Assembly: GCA_003150225.1 (NCBI GenBank)
Contig: QAND01000029.1
Coordinates: 42,962 to 106,961, forward strand
DNA from: Bacillota bacterium
GTDB lineage: Bacteria; Bacillota; Clostridia; Christensenellales; QAND01
DNA length: 64,000 bases
Direction: 5' to 3'
Below, piece by piece: positions 17,636 through 26,574 of the stretch. Under the pieces are notes generated by a model. It made no database searches. It had not been told where the DNA came from and saw nothing but the letters and a program-made list of their open reading frames with translations. The translations under genes and the position numbers were made by a program. Each line of letters opens with the position of its first letter. Position 1 is the first letter of the stretch.

Positions 17636-18604
17636 ATGCTTACCAAAGAAAGACTGCGCGCAATTCTGGAGCTGCTGCCTCCCCGCATCTCCGTTCTCTT
17701 GGAAAACACGGGGGATGAGATCATTCGGCGGGTGGATGAGATACGGCTTCGGGCGCAGCGGCCCATTGCTTTTACTATGGCGCAGGGGGACGTGTTTTTG
17801 AGCAGGGATGGAGGATTTCAAAGCCTGCCCAAGGATGCCGTAATTATTGAGGCCCAGGAACTACGAGAAACCTTTTTGGGGCTGTGCCGGCATTCCATCT
17901 ACGCCTATGAGGAGGAGCTACGGAGCGGATATCTCACCCTTCCCGGTGGAAACCGAGTTGGGGTTGGAGGCCGCACAGTGGTGCGGGGCGGAGAAATTAC
18001 CTCCATGGCAGAATGTTCCTCCCTGTGCATTCGGATCGCGCGGGAGGTCAAGGGCTGCGGAGACTTTGCCTTGGCCTACCTCCATGATGGAACGGATGTC
18101 CACAGCAGCCTAATTATCTCTCCACCCATGATGGGGAAGACCACAATGCTCCGGGACATCGCCCGGCAGGTAAGCGATGGAATCTTTGGCGCGGGCGGAA
18201 AACGGGTCTGTGTGGTGGATGAACGCTGTGAGATCGCTTCCTGCCATCAAGGGGTCCCACAGATGGATGTGGGACAGCGCACCGATGTTCTGGACGGATG
18301 CCCTAAATCCCAGGGAATGACCATGGCGCTTCGCTCCCTCTCTCCCCAGGTGATCGTTACCGATGAGTTGGGCGGTGCGGCGGACAGCGCTGCCGTGATG
18401 AACGCCTTGTTTTCCGGTGTGAAAGTCATCGCCTCGGCGCATGGAACGGATATCGACGATGTCTTACGGCGAAGCGACATTCGAGCTCTGGTGGAGCAGG
18501 GAGCTTTCAGCCGGTATTTTATTCTGGGAGATCGGCCAGGAACCGTTAAGGAAGTCCTAAACGAAAGCCTCAATCTCATCTATTCCAAGGACGCCTACCG
18601 ATGA
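17636..18604 (+). CDS. spoIIIAA: Stage III sporulation protein AA (secretion-type ATPase)
   Basis: 322 residues. A RecA-like ATPase related to type II and IV secretion motors, with Walker A PPMMGKTT near residue 165 and Walker B VCVVDERCEI. It powers the SpoIIIA-SpoIIQ channel that connects mother cell and forespore. The ATG at 17636 follows AAAGGAGG at 17619-17626; a longer in-frame reading exists upstream but lacks an SD. It is the first of eight overlapping or closely spaced genes. Confidence 0.95.
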   Translation: MLTKERLRAILELLPPRISVLLENTGDEIIRRVDEIRLRAQRPIAFTMAQGDVFLSRDGGFQSLPKDAVIIEAQELRETFLGLCRHSIYAYEEELRSGYLTLPGGNRVGVGGRTVVRGGEITSMAECSSLCIRIAREVKGCGDFALAYLHDGTDVHSSLIISPPMMGKTTMLRDIARQVSDGIFGAGGKRVCVVDERCEIASCHQGVPQMDVGQRTDVLDGCPKSQGMTMALRSLSPQVIVTDELGGAADSAAVMNALFSGVKVIASAHGTDIDDVLRRSDIRALVEQGAFSRYFILGDRPGTVKEVLNESLNLIYSKDAYR

Positions 18605-19113
18605 TGAAACTTCTTGCGCTTATTTTGATCTTTGCGGCCTGCTGTCTGGGCGGGTATTGCCTAGCTGCGCCCTATAAAAGGCGTCCGCTCCTGCTCAATC
18701 AGCTTCATTCCGGCATTTTGGGCCTTGAAAACCGGCTTATCTATTACGGAGAACCGCTGCATCTCGCCCTCGTTCATTTAGGAGCTGGACATGACGACGC
18801 AGTATCCTGCCTTTTTTATGGGATGGGAAAATCCATGGAGAAGGATCCTAGGCTTTCCCCGCGGCAAGCGGCAGAGCAGGAGCTGAACGCGCCAAACTAT
18901 GCTAGCCTAACCGCCATGGACCGGGAAATCCTCCTTGAGATCTTCGAGGGTATGGGCAGGGATCAGCAGGGACAGAAGAGCGCTCTAAGCCATGGCAGGG
19001 ACCAGCTACGAGACGCCGCGGCTTCGGCTCAGGAACAAAAGGAAAAGAACGCAAAGCTATACCAGTCCATGGGGCTTCTCTTGGGCGCCGCCGCCGTGGT
19101 ACTGCTTGTATAA
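18601..19113 (+). CDS. spoIIIAB: Stage III sporulation protein AB
   Basis: 170 residues with an N-terminal membrane helix (LLALILIFAACCLGGYCLA), a helical GspF-like middle part (LLNQLHSGILGLENRLIYYGEPL) and a C-terminal helix (GLLLGAAAVVLLV). It is a membrane component of the channel, related to type II secretion F proteins. It overlaps the spoIIIAA stop through ATGA. Confidence 0.92.
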   Translation: MMKLLALILIFAACCLGGYCLAAPYKRRPLLLNQLHSGILGLENRLIYYGEPLHLALVHLGAGHDDAVSCLFYGMGKSMEKDPRLSPRQAAEQELNAPNYASLTAMDREILLEIFEGMGRDQQGQKSALSHGRDQLRDAAASAQEQKEKNAKLYQSMGLLLGAAAVVLLV

Positions 19114-19126
19114 GGGGAGGATACCA

Positions 19127-19324
19127 ATGAGCATCGATCTTGTGTTTCGCTTGGCGGCCATCGGCATCATCGTGGCCATCCTAAACCAGCTCCTTACCCG
19201 GGCCGGACGGGACGATATGGCCACCATGGTAACCATTGCCGGCCTGATCTTGGCACTGTTTATGGTGATGGATCTGATCAGCGACCTATTTGAAAGCGTC
19301 AAACGCATCTTTGATATCTACTAA
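19127..19324 (+). CDS. spoIIIAC: Stage III sporulation protein AC
   Basis: 65 residues, the usual size. Two hydrophobic helices (residues 5-20 and 32-52) are separated by the short TRAGRDDMA loop. The ATG at 19127 follows GGGGAGG at 19114-19120; an in-frame extension into spoIIIAB is rejected because family members start at this Met. It is a small membrane part of the SpoIIIA channel. Confidence 0.93.
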   Translation: MSIDLVFRLAAIGIIVAILNQLLTRAGRDDMATMVTIAGLILALFMVMDLISDLFESVKRIFDIY

Positions 19325-19336
19325 GGAGAGCCCTCC

Positions 19337-19720
19337 ATGTTAAAAATTGTCGCCATCGGTATTCTGGGCACCGTGCTGGCCATGGTCCTAAAACAGGTCA
19401 AGCCCGAATTAGCCCTGCCGGTCTCCCTGGCCACCGGCGCCATCATCCTTATCATGGCCATCCCTCAGGCACTGGAGCTGATGGATGGGCTCAAAACAAT
19501 GGCCGGACAGTTCGGCATGGATGGGGACATGCTAAAAACGGTGTTTAAGATCACCGCCATGGCCTATATCAGCGAATTTGGCGTGGCCACCTGTAAGGAC
19601 GCAGGGGAAGCCAGCATCGCAAAGAAGATCGAGCTTTTTGGCAAAATCTCCATCTTCCTTTTGTGCGTTCCCATTATAGGCCAGATCATCAGCGTACTCC
19701 ATGGGATGGTACAGCTATGA
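19337..19720 (+). CDS. spoIIIAD: Stage III sporulation protein AD
   Basis: 127 residues with four hydrophobic segments (AIGILGTVLAMVLK, LALPVSLATGAIILIMAI, then a polar stretch with FKITAMAYISEFG, and FLLCVPIIGQIISVL). The conserved YISEFG..CKDAGE segment is typical of SpoIIIAD. SD AAGGAGAG lies before the ATG. The stop overlaps the spoIIIAE start (ATGA). Confidence 0.94.
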   Translation: MLKIVAIGILGTVLAMVLKQVKPELALPVSLATGAIILIMAIPQALELMDGLKTMAGQFGMDGDMLKTVFKITAMAYISEFGVATCKDAGEASIAKKIELFGKISIFLLCVPIIGQIISVLHGMVQL

Positions 19721-20919
19721 AGCGGCTATGGGTCTTTCTCCTGGCGTGCATTTTGATGCTGGGATGTCCTGCCTTTGCCGTGCTTGCCCAGGAGGATGAG
19801 GAGGAGACGGATCTGGCCGCTCAGGAGGAATGGGACCGAGTATATGGAGACGTATTAAACGGATTGGATTTTTCCCAAATGGATTCCGCTTTGAACGGGC
19901 TGGGAGAACCGGGATACCAGCTTCTGGGCGCCAGCGTCCGGGGAGCGGTAATGAAGGCCTCTCAGGGAGAGCTGAAGCTGGACATCTGGGGCATTTTAAA
20001 GCTGATCTTCGCCTCGGCGGTGGATGCCTTCCGCAAGAACGCCGGCATTCTGCTCCGAATTCTGCTCCTGGCGGTGATCAGCGCCATACTGGGAGTGTTG
20101 AAACCCTCCTTTTCCTCACAGGGGGTGGCGGATGCCGCGGGTATGGTGTCCTATCTATTGATCATCGCAATCCTAGCTCAGCTTCTCTATTCGGTGGTAG
20201 GGGTGGCCCGGGACGCCATCGACGCCATGAGTGGCGTCATCAGCGCGGTGTTTCCCATCCTGCTGCTGCTTCTTACCGCGATGGGCGGAAGTATGTCGGG
20301 GGCAGTATTTTCACCGGCCATGGCGGTGCTTACCGGCGGTATAGGGTTGTTCATTAAAAATGCCATCCTACCCATGGTACTCATCAGCGGAGTCATGATC
20401 ATGGTCAGCAATATCAGCGAGCGGGTGCAGATTGGCAAAATGGCCGCCTTTGTAAAAAAGATCGCCGGATGGAGCATCAGCGTGGTGTTTGTGGTATTCC
20501 TGGGGGTTACCGCCCTCCAGGGAATGGCTGGCTCCGCCATCGATGGCGTCACTCTCCGCACCGCAAAGTTTGCCATCGACAAATTCGTACCCATCGTAGG
20601 CGGCATGTTTTCCGATACGGTGGATACCCTCATCGGTTGTTCTCTGGTGATTAAAAATGGGATCGGCATCGTGGGCACCCTGATGATCGCAGTCAGCGTA
20701 CTGTCTCCGGTTCTGACCATCGCATCCCTCTCTCTGATGATGAACCTGGCAGCTGCCATCATCGAACCCTTTGGGGAAAGGCGTATCTATAAATGCCTTT
20801 CGGATATCTCCGGGGTTATGACCCTCTTGTACGTTAGCATTCTGGCCCTGGGGGCGATGATGTTCATTCTAGTGTCTCTGGTCGTAGGCGCCAGCAACGT
20901 CAACATCATGATGAGGTGA
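19717..20919 (+). CDS. spoIIIAE: Stage III sporulation protein AE
   Basis: 400 residues. A cleavable-looking signal peptide (residues 1-25) is followed by an acidic region and then seven or eight membrane helices. SpoIIIAE is the large polytopic membrane protein of the channel, with an ABC-transporter-like permease look. The ATG at 19717 overlaps the spoIIIAD stop; an upstream in-frame extension is rejected. The next gene starts 3 bases after the stop. Confidence 0.94.
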   Translation: MKRLWVFLLACILMLGCPAFAVLAQEDEEETDLAAQEEWDRVYGDVLNGLDFSQMDSALNGLGEPGYQLLGASVRGAVMKASQGELKLDIWGILKLIFASAVDAFRKNAGILLRILLLAVISAILGVLKPSFSSQGVADAAGMVSYLLIIAILAQLLYSVVGVARDAIDAMSGVISAVFPILLLLLTAMGGSMSGAVFSPAMAVLTGGIGLFIKNAILPMVLISGVMIMVSNISERVQIGKMAAFVKKIAGWSISVVFVVFLGVTALQGMAGSAIDGVTLRTAKFAIDKFVPIVGGMFSDTVDTLIGCSLVIKNGIGIVGTLMIAVSVLSPVLTIASLSLMMNLAAAIIEPFGERRIYKCLSDISGVMTLLYVSILALGAMMFILVSLVVGASNVNIMMR

Positions 20920-20922
20920 GCT

Positions 20923-21096
20923 ATGAAAGCCATATTGGAATGGGGATTTCACATCGCACTGGTCGCGGTGATCGTCACCCTATGCGAAGGCATCCTGCCC
21001 AGTGGAAGCATCAAGAAATTCGCCCGGGTAGGCCTGGGCCTGGCCCTCGTGCTGGAGATGCTGAGCCCGCTTATAAAATTAGTGCAACAAATATGA
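20923..21096 (+). CDS. spoIIIAF: Minimal stage III sporulation protein AF (57 residues)
   Basis: A short gene between spoIIIAE and spoIIIAG, in the exact place of spoIIIAF. The 57 residues start MKAILEWGFHIALVAVIVTL and carry the SpoIIIAF N-terminal hallmarks: helix, then CEGILPSGSIKKFARVGLG, then a second helix (LGLALVLEMLSPLIKLV). The soluble C-terminal domain (about 140 residues in B. subtilis SpoIIIAF) is missing, and the 48 bases before spoIIIAG cannot encode it in any frame. The ATG follows GAGGTGAGCT. Either the protein is naturally reduced to its membrane part in this lineage or the domain has been lost here. Confidence 0.8.
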   Translation: MKAILEWGFHIALVAVIVTLCEGILPSGSIKKFARVGLGLALVLEMLSPLIKLVQQI

Positions 21097-21144
21097 ATTT
21101 ATTGTCCCAGAGGGAAATAGAAATAGGTGTAGGGGGTAGAAACA

Positions 21145-21720
21145 GTGGAGAACCAAGGGAAAAAGCGTCCGGAGATCAAGGGCAAGCTGTTGGGCAGCCT
21201 GGACCGGAAAAAGATGGAGGTGGTCATTGGAGTCATCATCATCCTGGCCATGGTACTACTCTATCTATCCACCTTTTCAGGAAACGGAGAGAAAAACGAG
21301 AGCCCGGCTGTGGATTCTTCCAGCCAGGAGGCCGCCGTTTATAACTATCTGGACGAGGAAGACAGACTGCGGAATATCCTCAGCAGGATCAGCGGGGTAG
21401 GGGAGGTGCAGGTGATGATCACCTATGCCGGCGGCAGCGAGTTGGTTCCTGCTTACAACAGCGATTCCAGCGTACAGAGTTCCGAGGAAACCAGCGTTTC
21501 CGGCACCACGCGGACCACGAGAAATGAGTCGGAATCCAAAAAACCAGTGACCCAGCAGGATGGCACCGTTCTACTCTCTGAAAAACGCCCCGAGGTGGTA
21601 GGGGTCATCATCGTGGCCCAGGGAGCCCAAAACGTTGAGGTTAGGATGGCCCTGGTCAAAGCGGCTCAAACGGCGCTAAACGTGCCTTTGAATAAAGTGG
21701 AAGTATTTGAAATGAATTGA
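21145..21720 (+). CDS. spoIIIAG: Stage III sporulation protein AG
   Basis: 191 residues, with one membrane helix (VVIGVIIILAMVLLYL, residues 26-42) and an extracellular ring-building domain split by a Ser/Thr-rich insertion (residues 105-140), as in SpoIIIAG of other species. SpoIIIAG forms a large ring in the space between the two membranes. GTG start with AGGGGG at 21132-21137. Confidence 0.92.
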   Translation: MENQGKKRPEIKGKLLGSLDRKKMEVVIGVIIILAMVLLYLSTFSGNGEKNESPAVDSSSQEAAVYNYLDEEDRLRNILSRISGVGEVQVMITYAGGSELVPAYNSDSSVQSSEETSVSGTTRTTRNESESKKPVTQQDGTVLLSEKRPEVVGVIIVAQGAQNVEVRMALVKAAQTALNVPLNKVEVFEMN

Positions 21721-21737
21721 CGGGGAGGAAACGGAAC

Positions 21738-22289
21738 ATGAAAGTACACTTCAAGAAAATCAGGTTGGAAAAACGGCATTGGGTATTCCTGGGGCTGGTG
21801 GCTGCCCTGTGCCTCACCGGCATCATCAATATGCGGCTCAACAGCATCACGGGGGAAACACAACCCATTGCCCTAAAGCCCTCTGAAACGCCCACCCAGG
21901 AGCAGCAGTCCGAGGAAGGAGCCGCCACCTCGGCCAGCGCCAACTTCTTTACCAACTATCGTGCGGAACGAACCGCCACCCGGGATAAGGAAATGACCTA
22001 CTTAAACGAGATCATCGGCAGCGAGAAAACCGACGCTGAAACCCTCAAGGACGCCCAGGAGCAGAAGATGGCCCTCACCACCGCCATGGAAAAGGAATTG
22101 CTGGTAGAGGGACTCATCAAAGCCAAGGGCTTTACCGATTGCATTGTAACCGTGCAGAACAACAGCGTCAATGTGGTGGTGGATAACACCGAAGCCCTTA
22201 CTTCAGCCCAGGCCTCCCAGATTATGGAGATCGTCCGCAGGGAGACCGGCGTCGCGGCGGAAGACATTAAGATCCTCCCGAAAAATTAG
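21738..22289 (+). CDS. spoIIIAH: Stage III sporulation protein AH
   Basis: 183 residues. One membrane helix (VFLGLVAALCLTGIINMRL, residues 17-35) is followed by a linker and a YscJ/FliF-like ring-building domain (ETLKDAQEQKMALTTAMEKE, LIKAKGFTDCIVTVQNNSVNVVV). SpoIIIAH pairs with forespore SpoIIQ across the septum. The ATG at 21738 follows GGGGAGG at 21722-21728; an upstream in-frame TTG overlapping the spoIIIAG stop has no SD. It is the last gene of the spoIIIA operon; a vegetative promoter follows. Confidence 0.94.
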   Translation: MKVHFKKIRLEKRHWVFLGLVAALCLTGIINMRLNSITGETQPIALKPSETPTQEQQSEEGAATSASANFFTNYRAERTATRDKEMTYLNEIIGSEKTDAETLKDAQEQKMALTTAMEKELLVEGLIKAKGFTDCIVTVQNNSVNVVVDNTEALTSAQASQIMEIVRRETGVAAEDIKILPKN

Positions 22290-22306
22290 TTTTCTGGGGG
22301 AAACCT

Positions 22307-22334
22307 TGTTAATAAATTCCCGTGATGGTATAAT
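22307..22334 (+). promoter_or_regulatory. Sigma-A promoter of the Asp23 gene
   Basis: TTGTTA at 22307-22312, 16 bases, then TATAAT at 22329-22334 preceded by TGG (extended -10). It starts a new unit directly after the spoIIIA operon. Confidence 0.8.
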
Positions 22335-22362
22335 ACCTATGAAAAATTGAACGGAGGTGCTG

Positions 22363-22788
22363 ATGATGTCAGAGAAAGATATGGAATTTGCAATCCAGGA
22401 GGAACAGTCCGGTAAGGTTACGTTTAATACCGACGTGATCGCTACCATCGCCGGCCTTGCCACCGTGGAAGTTCCTGGCGTCGCGGGCATGAGCGGCGGT
22501 ATCGTCAGCGGCATGGCAGAGCTCTTGGGGAGAAGAAACCTTACCAAGGGCGTTAAGGTGGCCATCAACGAGCAGGAGTGCGAGGTGGATCTTAACATCG
22601 TCGTTACCTATGGCGTGAAGATCCCCGAGGTAACCGCTAAAATTCAGGGCGATGTGAAGAGCAGCATCGAGACCATGACGGGGCTTACCGTAAAATCGGT
22701 GGACATTCATGTCCAGGGAGTGGACCTTGAAAAAAAGAAGGAAGATCAGTCCGTTGAGGGCGATTCCGTCCAGATTCCCGTCCAGTAA
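22363..22788 (+). CDS. Asp23/Gls24 family envelope stress protein
   Basis: About 141 residues of the DUF322 family: GKVTFNTDVIATIAGLATVEVPGVAGMSGG, then VKVAINEQECEVDLNIVVTYG and VKSVDIHVQGVDL. The ATGs at 22363 and 22366 both follow GGAGG at 22353-22357; the second has the better spacing. Asp23 in Staphylococcus is a membrane-associated protein anchored by AmaP; both the anchor (22858) and a DUF2273 membrane protein (23431) are encoded next. This set is linked to cell-envelope homeostasis. Confidence 0.92.
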   Translation: MMSEKDMEFAIQEEQSGKVTFNTDVIATIAGLATVEVPGVAGMSGGIVSGMAELLGRRNLTKGVKVAINEQECEVDLNIVVTYGVKIPEVTAKIQGDVKSSIETMTGLTVKSVDIHVQGVDLEKKKEDQSVEGDSVQIPVQ

Positions 22789-22802
22789 AACCGATGGATT
22801 TT

Positions 22803-22830
22803 GCCCCCTGCCATTCAGCGGGGGGCTTTT
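22803..22830 (+). terminator. Hairpin between the Asp23 and amaP genes
   Basis: An 8-bp stem GCCCCCTG/CGGGGGGC (one G-T pair) with an 8-base loop, followed by TTTT. It probably lowers read-through so that the Asp23 protein is made in excess over its anchor. Confidence 0.7.
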
Positions 22831-22857
22831 GCCATACATCCCTTTGGAGGTTTACCA

Positions 22858-23412
22858 ATGAAAGCAATCGACCGCGTGTTCATGACGCTTCTGATGTTAC
22901 TCATCATGGCGTTAAGCGTCTTTGTTATCCTATTTTGCTTAGGCGTTCTTCCCATGCTGGATCTTGCGTCGGCAATCATCACCATCGAAAGCAACGTAGT
23001 ATTGAAAATCGTGGCTGTTGTGGCGTCCATTTTCTTGTTCATCCTGGCCGTTAAGGTGCTCTTTGCCCGTACCGGGGGAGCCGCCGGCATGGACTCCGCC
23101 CACGCCAGCAGCTTGCGGCCCAGCACGGAAGCCCGTACCCTGATCGATATCGCTCCCAACGTGCGGATCACCACCGAAGCCATAAACGACATTGTGCAGA
23201 AAGCCGCCCAGAACAGTGCCAGCATCACCGGCGCCAACTGCAGTGTGCTCAAACAGGCGGAAGGCCCTTATCAGGTACGGATCGGTGCAACGGTGGCCGA
23301 CGGCGTCAGCATTCCCGAAGCTGCCGCTGAGATGGAGGCCCGGATAAAGGAAACCCTCTCCTATGCTTGCGGCATCGGGGAAATCAATACCGATATCGTC
23401 ATCGGGAAATAA
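22858..23412 (+). CDS. amaP: Alkaline shock response membrane anchor protein AmaP
   Basis: 184 residues. Two N-terminal membrane helices (residues 7-33 and 47-67) are followed by a soluble domain that resembles Asp23 itself. The AmaP protein recruits Asp23 to the membrane. The ATG at 22858 follows TTTGGAGG at 22843-22850; a longer in-frame reading starting inside the terminator hairpin is rejected. Confidence 0.88.
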   Translation: MKAIDRVFMTLLMLLIMALSVFVILFCLGVLPMLDLASAIITIESNVVLKIVAVVASIFLFILAVKVLFARTGGAAGMDSAHASSLRPSTEARTLIDIAPNVRITTEAINDIVQKAAQNSASITGANCSVLKQAEGPYQVRIGATVADGVSIPEAAAEMEARIKETLSYACGIGEINTDIVIGK

Positions 23413-23430
23413 GCGATCGAAGGAGCACCC

Positions 23431-23658
23431 ATGGACAACAACAACTTCTGGCAGTTCTATAACCAGCACCGCGGTAAAATCATCGGCGGGCTGTGTGGGT
23501 TGGTTTTGGCCCTGTTTATCATCAACTACGGCTTTTTTACCACCCTTTTGATCGCCGCTTTCGTAGCCGTCGGCGCCTATTTTGGCTCCCGTCGGGAGAA
23601 CCGTGAGCGGGTCTATGAGTTCATCAAAAATCTTGTCGAAGGCGGGAAAGAGAAGTAA
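23431..23658 (+). CDS. DUF2273 small membrane protein
   Basis: 75 residues: [25 protein letters not shown] opens the DUF2273 signature, with two helices (residues 17-32 and 35-50) and a basic C-terminal tail. DUF2273 proteins regularly accompany Asp23 and AmaP. SD AAGGAGC at 23419-23425. It ends 2 bases before nusB. Confidence 0.87.
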   Translation: MDNNNFWQFYNQHRGKIIGGLCGLVLALFIINYGFFTTLLIAAFVAVGAYFGSRRENRERVYEFIKNLVEGGKEK

Positions 23659-23660
23659 TT

Positions 23661-24098
23661 ATGAGCCGAACCACAGCAAGGGATACCGCCGTATGCATGG
23701 TATACGCCTGGCAGCAGGGAGGCAGTGCCGCCCCTGGGGACCAGTGCTTTTTGGAGGTGGAGCTGGATTCCTCCGATAGGGGCTTTGCGGACATGCTATT
23801 TTCCGGCGTCACAGAGAATATTGCCGCCCTGGATCGGTTGATTGAGGAAAACAGCAAGGATTGGCGGCTGGAGCGCATCGCCAAGACCGATCTTGCGGCT
23901 TTACGCACCGCCACCTTTGAGCTGCTCCATGGCGCCTCCACCAAAACGCCCCCCAAGGTGGCCATCAATGAAGCCATTGAGATCGCCAAAAAATACGGGG
24001 ATGAAAATTCTGGACGATATGTCAACGGCGTTTTAGGCGGGGTATACCGTCAGATACAGGAGCGAGAAAAAACGGATGAAAGCGTACCTGGGCTTTGA
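23661..24098 (+). CDS. nusB: Transcription antitermination factor NusB
   Basis: 145 residues, all helical, with the [20 protein letters not shown] and [17 protein letters not shown] motifs of NusB. It binds boxA RNA with S10 to support rRNA antitermination. The 3' end overlaps the next gene by 23 bases. It heads the nusB-xseA-xseB-ispA-dxs block conserved in Firmicutes. Confidence 0.96.
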   Translation: MSRTTARDTAVCMVYAWQQGGSAAPGDQCFLEVELDSSDRGFADMLFSGVTENIAALDRLIEENSKDWRLERIAKTDLAALRTATFELLHGASTKTPPKVAINEAIEIAKKYGDENSGRYVNGVLGGVYRQIQEREKTDESVPGL

Positions 24099-25017
24099 TA
24101 CCAGCTGCTATACCACGTCGGCAGCAGCTGCATTGGAGGACGGCGGGATCCTGGATTTTCGCACGCCCATCCCGGTGGCCCAGGGAGCGGTGGGCATAAG
24201 GCAGCAGGAGGCTGTCTTTTTGCATGTAAAAGCCCTTTCCCAACTGGTTTCCCAGTTGATGGAGGCCCTTCATCAACTGGGAGGAGCGGCGATTGCCGGG
24301 GTGGGGTACAGCTATGCGCCCACCACTCAAGAGGGCTCCTATATGCCGGTATTCTTGCCGGGAACCAGCATGGGGCGCTCCCTGGCCGCGGCCCTAGACT
24401 GTCCTTCTTTTGGATTTTCCCATCAGCAGGGGCATGTCCGAGCGGCAGAGTATGGCAGCGATTTGCCCGATGAATATCTGGCTCTCCATGTATCGGGAGG
24501 CACCACCGAGATTCTCCGCATCAAAAAACCCGGCTATCTGGTGGATGTGCTGGGAGGTACCAGCGACATCAGCGCAGGGCAGACCATCGATCGGGTAGGC
24601 GTTGCTCTGGGGCTGCCCTTTCCTGCAGGCCCCCATCTGGAGGCCCTGGCCCAATCTGTGTCCAATTCTTCCTATGAATTCCGCAGCCGGGATATGGGGA
24701 CGCGGTTTAGCTTTTCCGGCATGGAAACCGCCGCTCAGCGGCATATCCGCCAAGGAGCCGATCCGGGAGAATTGTCCCTCGGGCTGTTCCGCTCCATCGG
24801 AAAAGTCCTGTGCCGGAGTATCCGCCACTGTGTGGAGGATACCGGCCTGAATACCGTATTGTTCTCGGGAGGAGTCTGCTCCAACACCATTCTCCGTAAG
24901 GTGATCCGGGAGGAACTGGCCGGCTGCACCATCCTGTTTGGCCAACCCAAACTATGCAGCGACAACGGGGTGGGAATCGCCCTATTGTGTAAGGAGGCAG
25001 TATGCTCAAAGACCTGA
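24076..25017 (+). CDS. TsaD-like protein (Gcp/Kae1 family paralogue)
   Basis: 313 residues of the ASKHA fold. Kae1/TsaD features are present: [14 protein letters not shown] at the start, the HxxxH metal motif as [41 protein letters not shown] and the C-terminal FSGGVCSN. True TsaD works with TsaB and TsaE to make t6A37 in tRNA. The location between nusB and xseA is that of a clostridial TsaD paralogue rather than of tsaD itself, and some TsaD motifs are changed, so function is uncertain. It overlaps nusB by 23 bases and xseA by 16. Confidence 0.75.
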   Translation: MKAYLGFDTSCYTTSAAAALEDGGILDFRTPIPVAQGAVGIRQQEAVFLHVKALSQLVSQLMEALHQLGGAAIAGVGYSYAPTTQEGSYMPVFLPGTSMGRSLAAALDCPSFGFSHQQGHVRAAEYGSDLPDEYLALHVSGGTTEILRIKKPGYLVDVLGGTSDISAGQTIDRVGVALGLPFPAGPHLEALAQSVSNSSYEFRSRDMGTRFSFSGMETAAQRHIRQGADPGELSLGLFRSIGKVLCRSIRHCVEDTGLNTVLFSGGVCSNTILRKVIREELAGCTILFGQPKLCSDNGVGIALLCKEAVCSKT

Positions 25018-26228
25018 TGGAACAGATGTGTCTTTCGGTAACACAGCTCAATGATTACGTTGCCGGGCTTTTTCAGCGGGATGAAGCGCTAAATGGCCTC
25101 CTCATCGCAGGCGAGGTCAGCAGCTTTCGTCCCAACGCCTCGGGACACTTGTATTTTACCCTAAAGGATGAAAACGCTGCCGTTCGCTGCGTAATGTTCC
25201 GCTCCTATGCCGCCGGAATCGGCTTTAAGCTGGAAAACGGTATGAAGGTTCGGTGTTTCGGCAGCGTTACCCTCTATAAAAAAGATGGCCAGTACCAGCT
25301 CAACCTGCGCTCTATGGAAAAGATCGACGATAGGGGAGAGCTCTATCAGCGGTATCTGGAGATCAAGGAACGGTTGGAACAAGAAGGGCTATTTGATCCC
25401 TCAAAGAAACGCCCGCTTCCCCAATATCCTCGACGCATCGGCGTGGTCACCTCTCCAACGGGGGCGGTGATCCGGGATATCATTACCGTATCCCGCCGTC
25501 GGAATCCAGGGGTGGACATCCTCCTATATCCCGCCAAGGTACAGGGCGCAGGATCAGCCCAGGAGATCATTCGGGGCATCCAATGGCTCAATGAACGGGA
25601 CGGAGTGGATGTGCTCATCGTAGGCCGGGGAGGCGGCAGCATGGAGGATCTCTTTGAATTCAACGATGAAGCCCTAGCGCGAACCATTCGAGCAAGCAAG
25701 ATTCCCGTGGTGTCAGCGGTAGGCCATGAGACCGACTTTACCATTGCCGATTTTGCCGCCGACGTCCGCGCCGCGACTCCCAGCGCAGCTGCCGAGCTTT
25801 GCAGTCCCGATATGGCGGCCATCCTCCGTATGGTGCGTATGGAGATGAACAAGGCCCGGCGACTGGTCTCGGGACGATTGGAGGAAATGTCCCGCCGTAC
25901 CGATGCGCTGACCCGCTCGGCGGCTATGCACCGGTCGGAATCCCTATTAAGCGAATACACCCAGCGGATGGACTATGCGCAGCGCTCCCTGGGGAAGGAC
26001 ACCTTGACGGTTTTAAGTCGAGCCAGCGCCCAGGTGGACTCCCTCATAAAGCGTCTATCCGGCCTCAATCCCCAAGAGGTGCTGAGCCGTGGATACGCCG
26101 CCATTTTGGATGAAGCGCAACAGCCCATTCTATCGGCAAAAGAGGTTACCATGGGACAGAGCGCCAAAGTGGTGTTTGCGGATGGCCGCGCTGAGGCCAT
26201 GTTTACCGGAAGCATCCTGGAGAACTAG
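25002..26228 (+). CDS. xseA: Exodeoxyribonuclease VII large subunit
   Basis: 408 residues. The N-terminal OB-fold (SVTQLNDYVAGLFQ, GEVSSFRPNASGHLYFTLKD) is followed by the catalytic core (PRRIGVVTSPTGAVIRDI, DVLIVGRGGGSMEDLFEFND, SAVGHETDFTIADFAADVRAATPSAAAEL) and a coiled-coil tail. With XseB it degrades single-stranded DNA to oligonucleotides. SD AAGGAGG at 24990-24996. The N-terminus is encoded within the 3' end of the preceding gene. Confidence 0.97.
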   Translation: MLKDLMEQMCLSVTQLNDYVAGLFQRDEALNGLLIAGEVSSFRPNASGHLYFTLKDENAAVRCVMFRSYAAGIGFKLENGMKVRCFGSVTLYKKDGQYQLNLRSMEKIDDRGELYQRYLEIKERLEQEGLFDPSKKRPLPQYPRRIGVVTSPTGAVIRDIITVSRRRNPGVDILLYPAKVQGAGSAQEIIRGIQWLNERDGVDVLIVGRGGGSMEDLFEFNDEALARTIRASKIPVVSAVGHETDFTIADFAADVRAATPSAAAELCSPDMAAILRMVRMEMNKARRLVSGRLEEMSRRTDALTRSAAMHRSESLLSEYTQRMDYAQRSLGKDTLTVLSRASAQVDSLIKRLSGLNPQEVLSRGYAAILDEAQQPILSAKEVTMGQSAKVVFADGRAEAMFTGSILEN

Positions 26229-26349
26229 ATCGCCTATCAACACTTTTTCCACAATAGATCCGCAGCTTATCAACATAACAGCGACAAGATAGCTGGGACG
26301 GAAAATGCAATCCATAAATTCTCTTGTTTTTTGAAAGGAGCCAGCGGGA

Positions 26350-26574
26350 ATGGATCAGGAAAAACAGCCTCTATTGGAGGATCGCTTGAAGGAATTGGAA
26401 GCCATGGTGGAGAAGCTGGAAGCCGGAAAAACCGGCATTGACGAATCCGTAGCCATCTACGAAGCCGGCATGGCCCTTGCCAAGGATTTGCAAAAACAGC
26501 TATCCGCCCTAAGCAGCCGCATTTCCGTGGCGTCCGGGGAGGAGGAAATCCCCTTTGCAAACGCCGATGAGTGA
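26350..26574 (+). CDS. xseB: Exodeoxyribonuclease VII small subunit
   Basis: 74 residues, all helical: LLEDRLKELEAMVEKLEAGK, then SVAIYEAGMALAKDLQKQL. It binds the coiled coil of XseA. SD GAAAGGAGCC at 26332-26341. The 121-base gap from xseA contains two TATCAACA-like sequences but no convincing promoter. It overlaps ispA. Confidence 0.93.
   Translation: MDQEKQPLLEDRLKELEAMVEKLEAGKTGIDESVAIYEAGMALAKDLQKQLSALSSRISVASGEEEIPFANADE

Noticed and set aside
26229..26349. TATCAACA/TTATCAACA sequences as DnaA boxes
   Set aside because: Only two imperfect matches, far from any replication gene; chance is sufficient.
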